Assembly (NCBI RefSeq): GCF_019649015.1
Contig: NZ_BLPI01000001.1
Span: forward strand, 3,529,001-3,593,000
From: Agarivorans litoreus
GTDB taxonomy: Bacteria; Pseudomonadota; Gammaproteobacteria; Enterobacterales; Celerinatantimonadaceae
Direction of reading: 5' to 3'
DNA length: 64,000 nucleotides
In this document: positions 33,891 to 44,800 of the stretch, in pieces
Numbering within the stretch: the stretch's first letter is position 1
How the letters are laid out: each line of letters starts with the position of its first letter
Notes under the pieces: generated by a model
Databases searched by the model: none
Told to the model about the DNA's origin: nothing
Seen by the model: the letters and a program-made list of their open reading frames with translations, nothing else
Translations under genes and position numbers: made by a program

Positions 33891-35519
33891 ATGAAAACTG
33901 CTAAAACTTTAGCTGCTAGCCTAGTTAGTGCTGCGATCCTGAGTTCTTTCACCACTGCTTCTTTTGCTGCTGATGTTCCAGCTGGCGTTAAACTAGCCCC
34001 AGTACAGGAGTTGGTGCGTGGTAATGGCACCGAGCCTGCTTCCCTAGACCCTCACAAAACCGAAGGCGTGCCAGAATCTAACGTGATTCGTGAGCTACTT
34101 GAAGGTTTAGTTAATCAAGATGGCGACGGAAACTTAGTGCCTGGTGTAGCAGAATCTTGGGAAACTGAAGACAACCTTACCTTCGTATTTCACCTTCGCA
34201 AGGATGCTAAATGGTCAAATGGCGATGCGTTAACCGCTCACGACTTTGAATATAGTTTCAAACGTGCGGTTGATCCAAAAACAGCAGCACCATACTCATG
34301 GTATCTAGAAATGACCACCATGGTAAATGCTGCAGACATTATCAATGGTAAGAAAGATGCCTCTGAATTAGCCGTTAAAGCGCTTGATGACTACACCTTA
34401 GAAATTAAACTAGAGCAAGCGCTGCCATACTTTGTTGCGATGACTTCGCACACTACGTTGAAGCCAGTGCACAAAGCTACTGTTGAAAAGTTCGGTGATA
34501 AGTGGACGTTACCAGCTAACTTTGTGGGTAACGGTGCTTACAAAGTATCTGAATGGGTAGTGAATGAAAAAATCGTTATGGAGCGTAACGAAAACTACTG
34601 GGATAACGACAAAACTGTTATCAACAAAGTGACTTACCTGCCGATTGAAAACCAAGTTACTGATATGAACCGCTTCCTAGCGGGCGAAATTGACATGACT
34701 TACGAAATGGCTAACGAGCACTTTAAGCGCATGCAAAAAGAGCAGCCAGATTCGTTAAAAGTAACGCCTTACTTATGTTCTTACTACTACGGCTTTAACA
34801 ACAAAAAAGCACCATTTGATGATGTTCGCGTACGTAAAGCCTTGTCTTACGCTATTGACCGTGACGCAGTAGCTAAGTTTATCGTCGGTAAAGGTGAGCT
34901 ACCAGCTTACAACTTTGCACACCAAAAAGTGGCTGGCCTACAAGTAGATACGCCAGATTACGCTACTTGGTCGCAAAAAGAGCGTAATGCAAAAGCTGCT
35001 GAGCTGCTAGCCGAAGTAGGTTACGGAAAAGACAAGCCACTAGAGTTTACCTTGTTGTACAACACCAGTGAAAACCACAAGAAAATCGCTATTGCAGTAG
35101 CTTCTATGTGGAAGAAAACTCTTGGTGTTAAAGTAAACCTAGAGAACCAAGAGTGGAAAACTTTCCTAGATAATCGTCGTAACGGTAACTACGATGTAAC
35201 CCGTGCCGGCTGGTGTGGTGATTACAACGAAGCGTCAACCTTCCTATCGTTAATGCAGAGCAATAATGGTAACAACGATCAGTTCTACAACAGCCCAGCT
35301 TACGATGGCTTTATGAATGCCGCTATGTCAGCGGTTGATGATGCTGTTCGTGGCGATAACTACCGCCAAGCAGAAGCACAACTTGCTCAAGATATGCCGC
35401 TTGCTCCAATCTACCACTACGTAAATGCGCGTTTGGTTAAGCCAACAGTTGGTGGCTACCCAATGAACAACGCCGAAGACAAAATTTACACTAAAGATCT
35501 ATACATTATTGCCAAATAG
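33891..35519 (+). CDS. oppA: Oligopeptide ABC transporter, periplasmic binding protein
   Basis: 542 residues from the ATG at 33891, chosen because GGAG ends six bases before it and it gives a clean signal peptide (MKTAKTLAASLVSAAILSSF, cleavage after SFA). The mature part is SBP family 5, close to E. coli OppA: LVRGNGTEPASLDPHKTEGVPESNV, SYKRAVDP-like KRAVDPKTAAPYSWYLEM, and NFVGNGAYKVSEWV. It captures short peptides of varied sequence. It is first in the opp operon and is followed by a terminator-like hairpin. Confidence 0.96.
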   Translation: MKTAKTLAASLVSAAILSSFTTASFAADVPAGVKLAPVQELVRGNGTEPASLDPHKTEGVPESNVIRELLEGLVNQDGDGNLVPGVAESWETEDNLTFVFHLRKDAKWSNGDALTAHDFEYSFKRAVDPKTAAPYSWYLEMTTMVNAADIINGKKDASELAVKALDDYTLEIKLEQALPYFVAMTSHTTLKPVHKATVEKFGDKWTLPANFVGNGAYKVSEWVVNEKIVMERNENYWDNDKTVINKVTYLPIENQVTDMNRFLAGEIDMTYEMANEHFKRMQKEQPDSLKVTPYLCSYYYGFNNKKAPFDDVRVRKALSYAIDRDAVAKFIVGKGELPAYNFAHQKVAGLQVDTPDYATWSQKERNAKAAELLAEVGYGKDKPLEFTLLYNTSENHKKIAIAVASMWKKTLGVKVNLENQEWKTFLDNRRNGNYDVTRAGWCGDYNEASTFLSLMQSNNGNNDQFYNSPAYDGFMNAAMSAVDDAVRGDNYRQAEAQLAQDMPLAPIYHYVNARLVKPTVGGYPMNNAEDKIYTKDLYIIAK

Positions 35520-35534
35520 TTGATGGTCTTTTGT

Positions 35535-35567
35535 AAGGCACCTTATGCTTAAGGTGCCTTATTTTGT
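35535..35567 (+). terminator. Partial terminator after oppA
   Basis: AAGGCACCTTA, loop TGCT, TAAGGTGCCTT and the T-rich ATTTTGTTG. It likely ends most transcripts after oppA, keeping the binding protein in excess over the membrane parts, as in other opp operons. Confidence 0.8.
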
Positions 35568-35618
35568 TGTTAGCTACGCTAATTCAATTACAGCAATAAA
35601 CATAAGCTGGAAAAACGA

Positions 35619-36539
35619 ATGATTAAGTTCATCTTAAAACGAATGCTAGAGGCAATACCTACGCTATTGGTATTGATTACTATCACCTTCTTTATGATGC
35701 GTTTTGCCCCGGGAAGCCCATTCTCTGGTGAGCGCTCACTTCCGCCTGAAGTATTAGCCAATATCGAGGCTAAGTATGGTTTGGATAAACCAGTACTGGA
35801 GCAATACCTCTCCTACTTAGGCAACTTGGCACAAGGCGATCTTGGGCCATCATTTAAATACAAAGACTACACCGTGAATGAACTTGTGGCGCAAGCCCTG
35901 CCGGTGTCAGCAAAAATCGGCTCTATTGCCTTTATCTTTACAGTGTTGATGGGCGTATCTGTAGGCACGCTGGCAGCACTAAAACAAAACACCTGGATGG
36001 ACTTTAGCATTATGTCCACGGCAATGGCCGGGGTGGTGATGCCCTCCTTTGTGTTAGCGCCCACCTTGGTTTATATCTTTGCAATTAAGTTGCAATGGTT
36101 ACCCGCAGGGGGCTGGAACGGGGGGCAGTGGCAATACATTATTCTACCTATGTTGGGTATGTCACTGCTTTACGTGGCCTCGTTTGCGCGGATTATGCGC
36201 GGTAGCATGATTGAAGTATTAAGCTCTAACTTTATCCGTACCGCTAAAGCCAAAGGTTTGCCATATCGTTACATTATTGTGCGCCACGCGCTGCGCCCAG
36301 CTTTGTTACCAGTAGTGTCTTACATGGGCCCAGCTTTTGTTGGCATTATTACTGGCTCGGTGGTGATTGAGACCATTTTTGGCTTGCCTGGTTTTGGTAA
36401 GTTGTTTGTGAATGGAGCGCTTAACCGCGACTACTCCTTAGTATTAGGTCTCACCATTTTAATTGGTACTTTTACCATTGTTTTCAACGCGATTGTAGAC
36501 ATCTTGTATGCCTTCATCGACCCCAAAATTCGCTACTAG
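35619..36539 (+). CDS. oppB: Oligopeptide ABC transporter, permease OppB
   Basis: 306 residues, exactly as in E. coli OppB. Six membrane segments; the N-terminal stretch LKRMLEAIPTLLVLITITFFMMRFAPGSPF and the EAA loop IRTAKAKGLPYRYIIVRHALRPA are characteristic. It forms the channel with OppC. It is ten bases upstream of oppC. Confidence 0.95.
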   Translation: MIKFILKRMLEAIPTLLVLITITFFMMRFAPGSPFSGERSLPPEVLANIEAKYGLDKPVLEQYLSYLGNLAQGDLGPSFKYKDYTVNELVAQALPVSAKIGSIAFIFTVLMGVSVGTLAALKQNTWMDFSIMSTAMAGVVMPSFVLAPTLVYIFAIKLQWLPAGGWNGGQWQYIILPMLGMSLLYVASFARIMRGSMIEVLSSNFIRTAKAKGLPYRYIIVRHALRPALLPVVSYMGPAFVGIITGSVVIETIFGLPGFGKLFVNGALNRDYSLVLGLTILIGTFTIVFNAIVDILYAFIDPKIRY

Positions 36540-36548
36540 GAGGCTGCA

Positions 36549-37457
36549 ATGTTAGTTAACAAACAAAACAACGACGCTATTAGTGAATTTGCAGATAAGT
36601 TAGAAATTGAAGGCCGCAGTTTGTGGCAAGATGCGCGTATGCGTTTCATGCGTAACCGTGCAGCTATGGTAAGCCTAGCCATCTTAGTATTCATTACTTT
36701 GCTAGTAATGTTTGGCTCTCATCTTAGTGAGTTTGCCTTTGACGATACCGACTGGGGTGCCATGCACCATGGACCATCTATTGAAAGCGGCCACTACTTT
36801 GGTACCGACTCGTTAGGCCGAGATATGTTTGTTCGTACCTTATTGGGCGGACAAATCTCGTTGCTGGTAGGTGTAATGGGCGCTTTTGTCGCGGTACTTA
36901 TTGGTACCCTTTATGGCGCTACTTCTGGCTTTTTAGGCGGCACAGTAGATCGAGTAATGATGCGTTTGCTAGAGATCCTCTACGGCATTCCATTCATGTT
37001 CTTTGTAATTTTGCTGGTGACCTTTTTTGGCCGCAATATTTTCTTGGTGTTTGTTGCCATTGGCGCAGTGTCTTGGTTAGACATGGCGCGTATTGTTCGT
37101 GGCCAAACTTTAAGCCTTAAAAACAAAGAGTTTATTGAAGCTGCCGAAGTGTGTGGGGTATCCAAATGGAAAATAATTACTCGCCACATTGTGCCTAATG
37201 TATTAGGCATTGTGGCGGTATATGCCACGCTGCTAGTGCCACAAATGATTCTTACCGAATCGTTTTTAAGCTTCTTAGGTTTAGGTGTACAAGAGCCAAT
37301 GACCTCGTGGGGTGCTTTGTTGCAAGACGGCTCGCAAACCATGGAAATTGCCATTTGGCAGCTATTATACCCAGCTGCATTTATGGTAATTACCTTGTTT
37401 AGTTTTAACTATGTAGGCGACGGTTTACGTGATGCCTTAGATCCAAAAGATCGCTAA
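36549..37457 (+). CDS. oppC: Oligopeptide ABC transporter, permease OppC
   Basis: 302 residues, as in E. coli. A cytoplasmic N-terminus (SLWQDARMRFMRNRAA) leads into the first helix; the EAA loop is FIEAAEVCGVSKWKIITRHIVPN. GTDSLGRDMFVRTLLGGQISL is a conserved family motif. The RBS is AGGAGG. Confidence 0.95.
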   Translation: MLVNKQNNDAISEFADKLEIEGRSLWQDARMRFMRNRAAMVSLAILVFITLLVMFGSHLSEFAFDDTDWGAMHHGPSIESGHYFGTDSLGRDMFVRTLLGGQISLLVGVMGAFVAVLIGTLYGATSGFLGGTVDRVMMRLLEILYGIPFMFFVILLVTFFGRNIFLVFVAIGAVSWLDMARIVRGQTLSLKNKEFIEAAEVCGVSKWKIITRHIVPNVLGIVAVYATLLVPQMILTESFLSFLGLGVQEPMTSWGALLQDGSQTMEIAIWQLLYPAAFMVITLFSFNYVGDGLRDALDPKDR

Positions 37458-37472
37458 GGCAGGGGCAGAGTA

Positions 37473-38447
37473 ATGAGTTTATTAAATGTTAAAGACCTTC
37501 GCGTAGAGTTTTCTACCCCCGAAGGCAGCGTAACCGCAGTGAATGATTTAACTTTTTCACTGGAAGCTGGGCAAACCTTAGGTATTGTTGGTGAGTCTGG
37601 CTCAGGTAAAAGCCAAACCGCTTTTGCCTTAATGGGCTTACTGGCAAAAAACGGTACTATTAGCGGCCAAGCTTTGTTTAACGGCCAGCAAGTGCTTAAC
37701 TTGCCAGAGCAGCAGTTAAACGCCATACGCGCCGAGAAAATCTCGATGATTTTCCAAGATCCCATGACTTCGCTAAACCCTTACATGAAAGTGGGTGAGC
37801 AGTTAAAAGAGGTATTGCGTTTACACAAGGGCATGAGCAATCGTGAAGCTCATGTTGAAGCCGTGCGTATGCTGGATGCTGTTAAAATGCCAGAAGCTGA
37901 AAAGCGCATGGCCATGTACCCCCATGAGTTCTCGGGTGGTATGCGCCAGCGAGTAATGATTGCCATGGCCTTGTTGTGTAAGCCGCAGCTATTAATTGCC
38001 GACGAGCCAACCACTGCTTTAGATGTAACCGTGCAAGCGCAAATCATGACTTTGCTTAACGAGCTTAAAAGTGAGTTTAATACCGCTATTATTATGATTA
38101 CTCACGATCTAGGTGTAGTTGCCGGTATCTGTGACAAAGTGTTGGTTATGTACGCTGGCCGCACCATGGAATATGGCACCGCTAAAGAAGTGTTTTACCA
38201 ACCTAGTCACCCGTATACCGAAGGTTTGTTAAAAGCGATCCCACGTTTGGATACCGAGGGTGAAATATTGCCGACTATTCCGGGTAATCCACCTAACTTA
38301 CTTAAGCTTCCACCGGGCTGCCCGTTCCAAGAACGTTGCCATAGAGTGAGCGAACACTGTCGCCAGCAAAGCCCTGAACTAAGCACTTTTGCTAATCAGC
38401 GTCAGCGTGCTTGTCACGATGATTTCCACTTAAGCGGAGGCCAATAA
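37473..38447 (+). CDS. oppD: Oligopeptide ABC transporter, ATPase OppD
   Basis: 324 residues. Walker A GESGSGKS (about 38-45), signature FSGGMRQR, Walker B LLIADEPTTALD, and the C-terminal oligopeptide-transporter domain with the cysteine motif CPFQERC...C...C, expected to hold an iron-sulfur cluster in this family. It drives peptide uptake together with OppF, one base downstream. Confidence 0.95.
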   Translation: MSLLNVKDLRVEFSTPEGSVTAVNDLTFSLEAGQTLGIVGESGSGKSQTAFALMGLLAKNGTISGQALFNGQQVLNLPEQQLNAIRAEKISMIFQDPMTSLNPYMKVGEQLKEVLRLHKGMSNREAHVEAVRMLDAVKMPEAEKRMAMYPHEFSGGMRQRVMIAMALLCKPQLLIADEPTTALDVTVQAQIMTLLNELKSEFNTAIIMITHDLGVVAGICDKVLVMYAGRTMEYGTAKEVFYQPSHPYTEGLLKAIPRLDTEGEILPTIPGNPPNLLKLPPGCPFQERCHRVSEHCRQQSPELSTFANQRQRACHDDFHLSGGQ

Positions 38448-38448
38448 G

Positions 38449-39438
38449 ATGAGTGATAAAGCCTTATTGCTAGATGTAGTGGATTTAAAAGTCTATTTCA
38501 AAATTAAGAATGCCAAAGCCCTACCATGGACACCTGCTGCCACCTTAAAAGCGGTAGACGGCGTGTCGCTTAAGCTTTACCAAGGTGAAACCTTGGGAGT
38601 AGTGGGGGAGTCAGGTTGTGGTAAATCTACCTTTGCCCGTGCGGTGATTGGTTTGGTGCCAGCCGAAGCAGGCAAAGTAGTGTGGTTAGGGCAAGACTTA
38701 ACCGAACTTGATCAGAAGAATCTGCGCGAAAAACGCAAAGAGATTCAAATGATCTTCCAAGACCCGCTAGCTTCACTAAACCCAAGAATGACGGTAGGCG
38801 ATATTATTGCCGAGCCACTGCGTACTTTTTACCCTGCGCTTAGCAAAGCCGAAGTAAAACAAAAAGTGCAAAAAATGATGATGCGGGTTGGCTTGTTGCC
38901 AAACGTAATCAACCGTTATCCGCATGAATTCTCGGGTGGGCAGTGTCAGCGTATTGGTATTGCCCGAGCGTTAATCCTAGAGCCAAAGATGATTATTTGT
39001 GATGAACCTGTATCGGCGCTAGACGTATCGATTCAGGCGCAGGTGGTTAATCTGCTTAAAGAGCTGCAAGCAGAAATGGGCTTAAGCCTTATTTTCATCG
39101 CTCACGACCTTTCGGTAGTTAAGCACATCTCCGACCGCGTACTGGTAATGTACTTGGGTAACTCGGTTGAATTAGGCACGGCTAAGGCCCTGTTTGATAA
39201 ACCCACGCACCCATATACCAAAGCGTTGATGTCGGCAGTGCCTATTCCCGATCCGGATTTAGAGCGCGGCAAAACCATTGAACTGCTAGAGGGTGATTTA
39301 CCTTCGCCAATTAACCCGCCCTCTGGCTGTGTATTCCGCACCCGTTGTCCTATTGCTACCGAGCAATGTGCTAAAACTAAGCCTGCGTTAACAGGTAGTG
39401 ACGAGCATTCGGTAAGTTGTATACACACCTCGGTGTAA
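38449..39438 (+). CDS. oppF: Oligopeptide ABC transporter, ATPase OppF
   Basis: 329 residues. Walker A GESGCGKS, signature FSGGQCQR, Walker B MIICDEPVSALD, and C-terminal CVFRTRCPIATEQC. It is the second ATPase of the heterodimer and the last gene of the operon; a strong terminator follows. Confidence 0.95.
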   Translation: MSDKALLLDVVDLKVYFKIKNAKALPWTPAATLKAVDGVSLKLYQGETLGVVGESGCGKSTFARAVIGLVPAEAGKVVWLGQDLTELDQKNLREKRKEIQMIFQDPLASLNPRMTVGDIIAEPLRTFYPALSKAEVKQKVQKMMMRVGLLPNVINRYPHEFSGGQCQRIGIARALILEPKMIICDEPVSALDVSIQAQVVNLLKELQAEMGLSLIFIAHDLSVVKHISDRVLVMYLGNSVELGTAKALFDKPTHPYTKALMSAVPIPDPDLERGKTIELLEGDLPSPINPPSGCVFRTRCPIATEQCAKTKPALTGSDEHSVSCIHTSV

Positions 39439-39458
39439 GAGTTTTTTACCCACTAACA

Positions 39459-39485
39459 AGCCAGACAATAGTCTGGCTTTTTTTT
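39459..39485 (+). terminator. Terminator of the opp operon
   Basis: AGCCAGAC, loop AATA, GTCTGGCT and eight T. Classic factor-independent terminator, 20 bases past oppF. Confidence 0.93.
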
Positions 39486-39658
39486 CAAAAATGTAAATGT
39501 GCGGCGCAGAGCTAAGCAGCACCGGCTTCTCTGCTCAATCCATTTTCGCACCGTTAGGTGTTAAATGGCCTTAGTTATAAATTTATTCACCCTTAACTTG
39601 GCTCCTTCTAGCTGGCCAAAAGCTGGAAAGTTGTATCTACTTGGTTGCTTGGGCGATT

Positions 39659-40636
39659 TTAGATATCGCAAAATTGTTGGTTTAACTCTAAAGCCAGTAA
39701 TTGCTTCGCTAAGCATGCATTGCTGGCATACAGCACGCCTTTTTGATTCATAAAGCTGCTAGTTGGGTTATTTAGTTCTAAGGCTTGGCCGTAGCTGTCG
39801 CTCACCCAAGCATTGCAGCCATTAGCTATGCAAGCAGTGGCTGCAAAATCCCAAATACTGCCACCACCTTCACTTTGTTTGGTAAGTTTTAGATAAAAGG
39901 CGTGTTGTTGTTCCAGAACAGAGCAAGCGTTTACTACCGCACCGGCCTCACTGATTACTTTAAGCTCAGCATAACCTAAGTGTTCGGCTAGTTGTTCTAG
40001 TTGTTGTTTAAGTTGTAAAAAGTAAGGGAGTTTTAGGCTGCTTCTATCGCAGTAAAAGTTAAGTGGGCTTGCGTTTAGGCCGGGTAATGGAGTGGCATCG
40101 TTACGTTTAAAAGCCAGTGGCTGGTTAAGATTGTTCTGTTTATCGCTAAGGTACTGCTGGGATTGTGGATTAAAGTAGCTGTGATATAGCGTGTTACTAA
40201 AGGGGAGGTAGCATACGCCCAGAAGTGCTTGACCGGCTTTATTCACTAAAGCAATTGATACAGCGCAACCATCGCCGCCTTCGATAAAGGGGAGGGTGCC
40301 ATCTAATGGGTCTATCGCCCAAAATGCTTTGCAGCTACAACGCGGATGTTGAGTTAAATTGAAGCCTTCGGTGTTTTCTTCGGCGAGAGTTGCGAGTTGG
40401 TGCTGTTTAGTTAGCGGTTTTAGTGTATTTAAAATTATTGCTTCGCAATGTCTGTCTACCTGAGTTACTACTTGAGCACTTAAACTTAGAGCCGCAGATT
40501 TATGCTCAACCTTTAGTTGCTCTCTTGGGTATGTGGCAATGTATTTACCAGCTTGTTTGGCGGCATTAATGGCAATATCTACAAACTGTTGCATTTCCGC
40601 TAAGCTAAATGGGCTGTGTACCTTGAGTTTATTCAT
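39659..40636 (-). CDS. Inositol monophosphatase/CysQ-family phosphatase
   Basis: 325 residues from the ATG at 40636, which overlaps the stop of the upstream kinase-like gene by eight bases; the longer frame to 40684 is less likely. The metal and phosphate motifs of the IMPase fold are present: LAEEN (Glu ligand), WAIDPLDGT (DPLDGT) and SIWDFAATAC (WDFAA). CysQ-type members hydrolyse 3'-phosphoadenosine 5'-phosphate, IMPase types inositol phosphates. The overlap with a small-molecule kinase gene suggests opposing or sequential action on one metabolite. Confidence 0.85.
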   Translation of the reverse strand: MNKLKVHSPFSLAEMQQFVDIAINAAKQAGKYIATYPREQLKVEHKSAALSLSAQVVTQVDRHCEAIILNTLKPLTKQHQLATLAEENTEGFNLTQHPRCSCKAFWAIDPLDGTLPFIEGGDGCAVSIALVNKAGQALLGVCYLPFSNTLYHSYFNPQSQQYLSDKQNNLNQPLAFKRNDATPLPGLNASPLNFYCDRSSLKLPYFLQLKQQLEQLAEHLGYAELKVISEAGAVVNACSVLEQQHAFYLKLTKQSEGGGSIWDFAATACIANGCNAWVSDSYGQALELNNPTSSFMNQKGVLYASNACLAKQLLALELNQQFCDI

Positions 40637-41627
40637 TGGTGTTTTTTGCCAAAATATTGAGTGCCAGCTGGGTTTGTTGCTCACTATATGCCGTTAACTT
40701 CCAATGGCCAGGGCTCCAGCCTTCGAGAAAGCGCTCAAAGTCTGCCCAAGCAAAAGGATACAAATCACGCCATTGCTGCTCCAGTTTTATGACGTTAACA
40801 TCAGCAATAGCATAGTGTTCAAGAGCTTGTCGAAGCATCTTAAAATAGTAATCAAGAATATTTTCTTGCTGTTCAAGGCATTGTTGCTCACTTAAACAGC
40901 TACCCATAAATAAGGCTAAGTCTTGGATGCCACAGCCTTTACCAACGTATTGAAAATCTACCGCGGCAACGCGGTTTAGTGCTTGATTAAAGCAAAAGTT
41001 AGCCAGCTTGGCGTCTCCGTGAATAAGGCAAGTGTAATTGCTTGATTGTAAGTATTGGTCAATTGCCGACGCCGCTTGTTTAAGAGGGGACTCGGCCATG
41101 GCGGTAAGCTCATCGGGGCGGGTGGCTAAATGCCAATAGCCCCCTTGCGGCCATAGTGTCGGCGCTGAGCGTTGCATAAAGCGCGCATGAAAATAAGCGA
41201 GCCAACGTACGCAAACTAACGCTTGCTCTAGCGCTATGTGTTGTTTTACTTGGTTGTAACCCAAGCTATGTAGATCTTCTAATATAATGCTTTGTTGGTC
41301 ATTATGTTGGCTTGAGTCAATGAGCTGTGGCACATAGCAATGCTGGTCACAGTCTTGGGCAAACTGTTGATACCAGGCTAACTCTACTTGATAAGAGTGA
41401 ACCTTACGTTGGTGAGAGCGAGCGGTGTTCCATCCTCTAGGATGCTTAGTTTGCTGAGGGAAACGTATGTTTTTAACCACCAAGCTTGGGTAAACGCCGT
41501 GTTCAAATGTCACTCGAAGTAGCTCGCCATATCCGCCCCAGAGTGACTGAATAGCGTCTACTTGAGTAATACAGCTTGCTGAATTTAGCTGCTTAAGTTT
41601 TGCTTGTTGTTGATGAGTTAAAAACAT
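40629..41627 (-). CDS. Phosphotransferase (APH/ecdysteroid-kinase-like) family protein
   Basis: 332 residues of the choline/aminoglycoside kinase superfamily. The catalytic loop is IHGDAKLANFCF (about 213-224, HGD-x-x-x-x-N) and the metal motif VAAVDFQYVG (D-F-Q in place of DFE). The N-terminal part with YPSLVVKNIRFP holds the presumed ATP-binding lysine. Such proteins phosphorylate small hydroxylated compounds. Substrate unknown. Overlaps the IMPase-family gene. Confidence 0.82.
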   Translation of the reverse strand: MFLTHQQQAKLKQLNSASCITQVDAIQSLWGGYGELLRVTFEHGVYPSLVVKNIRFPQQTKHPRGWNTARSHQRKVHSYQVELAWYQQFAQDCDQHCYVPQLIDSSQHNDQQSIILEDLHSLGYNQVKQHIALEQALVCVRWLAYFHARFMQRSAPTLWPQGGYWHLATRPDELTAMAESPLKQAASAIDQYLQSSNYTCLIHGDAKLANFCFNQALNRVAAVDFQYVGKGCGIQDLALFMGSCLSEQQCLEQQENILDYYFKMLRQALEHYAIADVNVIKLEQQWRDLYPFAWADFERFLEGWSPGHWKLTAYSEQQTQLALNILAKNTNE

Positions 41628-41898
41628 TAAAATATTACAGTTTAGATTGAGAGGCTATGTTACGACAAGCTGCAAGACAATATCGAGTTATTCGCTAATA
41701 TTTTGGGGTAGCGATGGCTTATCGAAATTGCTATTGTCTATTTATAGTATAAGAATATTGACCAACCTATCAATTTTTGCCTAATCCCTGTTTATCAAAG
41801 ATTTTTCGGCCATTTTATGTGACCTTATCGGCATCGATAGTAAGGTAAATAATTTAGTATGTCGGCGGTAAATTTAGCCTAGGAGGGCGATTTCAACC

Positions 41899-44800
41899 AT
41901 GCCCGAAATGGACAGTTTTGTGAAGCGCTTGTCAATTGATTGGCAGCGCGCGTTAGGGGGAGCAACTAGCTTTAGCTTCTTCCAGAGCTCGGATCCCGAC
42001 GATTTAGCCCGTTGTACCTCTGATTTCGCAGAACAGCAAGGTATTCCCTTATATATGATAAGCCTTAATAATTTGAGTGCTTATTCTCCGTATAGCTCGT
42101 TATTCTCTTTGCTTATTCGTCGTTTTGAACAATCCAAGTTAAGCGCGGAAGAGCTGGCGGCCAGTGTGACTGACTTTGTTCCACTTCAACAGAGTTTATG
42201 CGCAATGCTGAAGGGCGAGCGTTATGAGCGCAGTGAGTTGGTGCTGGTTGATGATCTGTACTTTGAGCAACAGTCTATTGAAAAAGCGATTATTGCTTTA
42301 GTGGCTAAGTTATTTGTTGAACCCGCTATTGTGGTGGTAAGTGGTTGGCACTTTGCTTCAGCTTCAGCGATTAAAATGCTACAAGCTTTAGTCTCTAGCC
42401 AACTTGGTGTACCGGTATTAGTGCTTATCTCTGTTGATACCCAATATGCCTTAGCGAATCGCCAAGATGATGAAGCTTGGGAAGGTTTTTTAGATTGGTT
42501 GGACGATAGCACCTTGTTGCATAAAGTGCCTGCTAGTCAATCTCCTCTTAAAGTTCATTGGCACTATCGAGACTGCGTAAAAAGTGCTGAGTCTTTAGTG
42601 GCTGAAAACATTGCATTCATGGCATGGCCAGAGGCTGAAGTGGCCGCACGCTTAATGTTAGAGTCCAGCGACTTGGAAAGCAGTTTAAAAGTAAGGCTGC
42701 AGTTATCACTGGCAGAGGCTTTACTTTATCAAGGAGAGTTAAACGCCGCGGTGACTGAGTTAGAGCTATTACAAGTTTTCCAAGAGTCGCTAAATAATAC
42801 TTATGATAAGGTTCGCTTGTTAAATCTGCTCAGCGTTATCTTAGTGCAGCAGCAGAGCTTTGAAGAGGCAATGCAATGCTCAGAAGCGGCATTAGAGCAA
42901 GCTAATCAGGCGACTAATGGGCATTTGGTAGCACAGTCACTGTTTGTTAATTTTTATGCGCATGATAAGTCTTCTACCCCTCTTAAGCTGGATGCGTTTG
43001 TGCATCTAGACAGAGAACTACAGCAATACAACATGGATTGCTCGCGTCTTTATGCTTTACGCAACTACTACACCTATTTACGTTTTTACGAAGATCTAGA
43101 TTCAAGTATTGCATTAGATTTTACCCAAAAAGCAGTAAAGCTAGCGCGCAGAATCGGCCACCGACAAGGTATCGCTGCCAGCTATCATAGTAAGGGTATT
43201 ATTTACTCTTATATCAGCCGCTACCATGCAACCTTCAGGTGTTTTGCCATCAGTTCGCGAATTCGTGAAGAGCTTGGTGAAGGTAGCGAACGAGTACGCA
43301 TGTATAACGGCACTGGTTACTTCAATACTCTGCTAGAAAATTATACAGAAGCTCAACAACAGTATTTAGCCGCTTATGATATCGCTCGCCATACCGGCGA
43401 TTACTCTGAACTGGTTGTGACCTTATATAACTTTGCTTGGTTATATTTTTGTACCCGAGATTACCAACAAGCTTGTGATGTGTTAGAGCAGCTGGTGAGA
43501 ATTTGTCGAATTAGACAAATGACCCATTTTCCATTTAGAAATCTTTATGACGTATTTAGCCTAAAAGGTTTTTGTCATTCTAAGCTAGGAGAGCGAGCTC
43601 GTGCTCAGCAGTGTTTAGAACGTATGCAAGGGCTACCTTTTAAGCCCTCAGGTACCGGTGCATTTTTAAAAGCCTTGCTACAAGGTGCGTTAGAAGTTGC
43701 AGACGGTCGCTTGACCAGTGCTGAGAAAATATTTGAAGAAGCGCCTGCTTTACTCGGCGAAGTGGTCGACATGGATAGCCGTTTGTTGCCGCAATGCAGC
43801 ACCGAGCTATTAGAGGTGTATAGCCGCCGGGGTAAATGGCAAGCTTGTGATAATTTGTTAGGCAATAGCTTAGCCATGTGTGAAGTGCTTCTTCTACCGC
43901 GCTTCACCGAGATCTTTAATGGTATAAAAAAAATAATTGATAAACGCGAAGAGTTTTACGCTAAAGACATTGATAAATACCCGCTGGCACCGATTCATTT
44001 GAATCTAGATGACTTAGTACGCAATGCTAAGCAAGATACGCAGCTGCGCCAAGTGCAACAGCGCTTGCGAGAAATGCAATTAATTAGTCGTATGCAATCA
44101 TTGCCTGAACGCTTTGAGAGTACTGTTGATTTAGCGGTAGAAAGTCTTAAATTGGTGTGTGGTAACTTCACGGTGCAAGTGGGAATGGTACACCATCTCG
44201 CTAGTGAAGGTTGGGATGAATGGGCACATGTAGGGAAGTTACTAAGTAGAGAGCAAGTAGAGCAATACTTAGCGCATGTTAAAGATAATCACAGCACTTG
44301 GATTAACAATAGCTTTAGTTCAAAGGGCGAAGACGGTAAACGTGCTACGTATAACTCGGTTGCTTGTTTGCCAATATTTGTAGATGAGCATTTATACGGC
44401 GCCTTAACGTTATGTAATTTTAACAGCAATCGTTATTTTGACCGTCAAGACCAAGATACGCTCAATCTAATTAGTCGCCAGTTAGGTAGCCAACTACAGC
44501 AGTTAAAGCATCGCGAAAATCTTCTTAAAATGTCAACTACCGACTCGCTCACCGGGCTGTTAAACCGGCAAGCCTTATTAGCCCGATTAGAACAAGAACT
44601 GGTGATGTTTGAGCAGCAAGCCGACACTTATCATTGTTCTTTGGCATACATCGATTTAGATAATTTTAAAATTGTAAACGACTTATTAGGTCATGATGTT
44701 GGTGACAAAGTGTTAAGCGCATTTTCAGATTTATTGGTAGATACCATGCGCGCTGGCGACATAGTTGCTCGATGGGGGGGAGATGAATTTGTGGTGGTGT

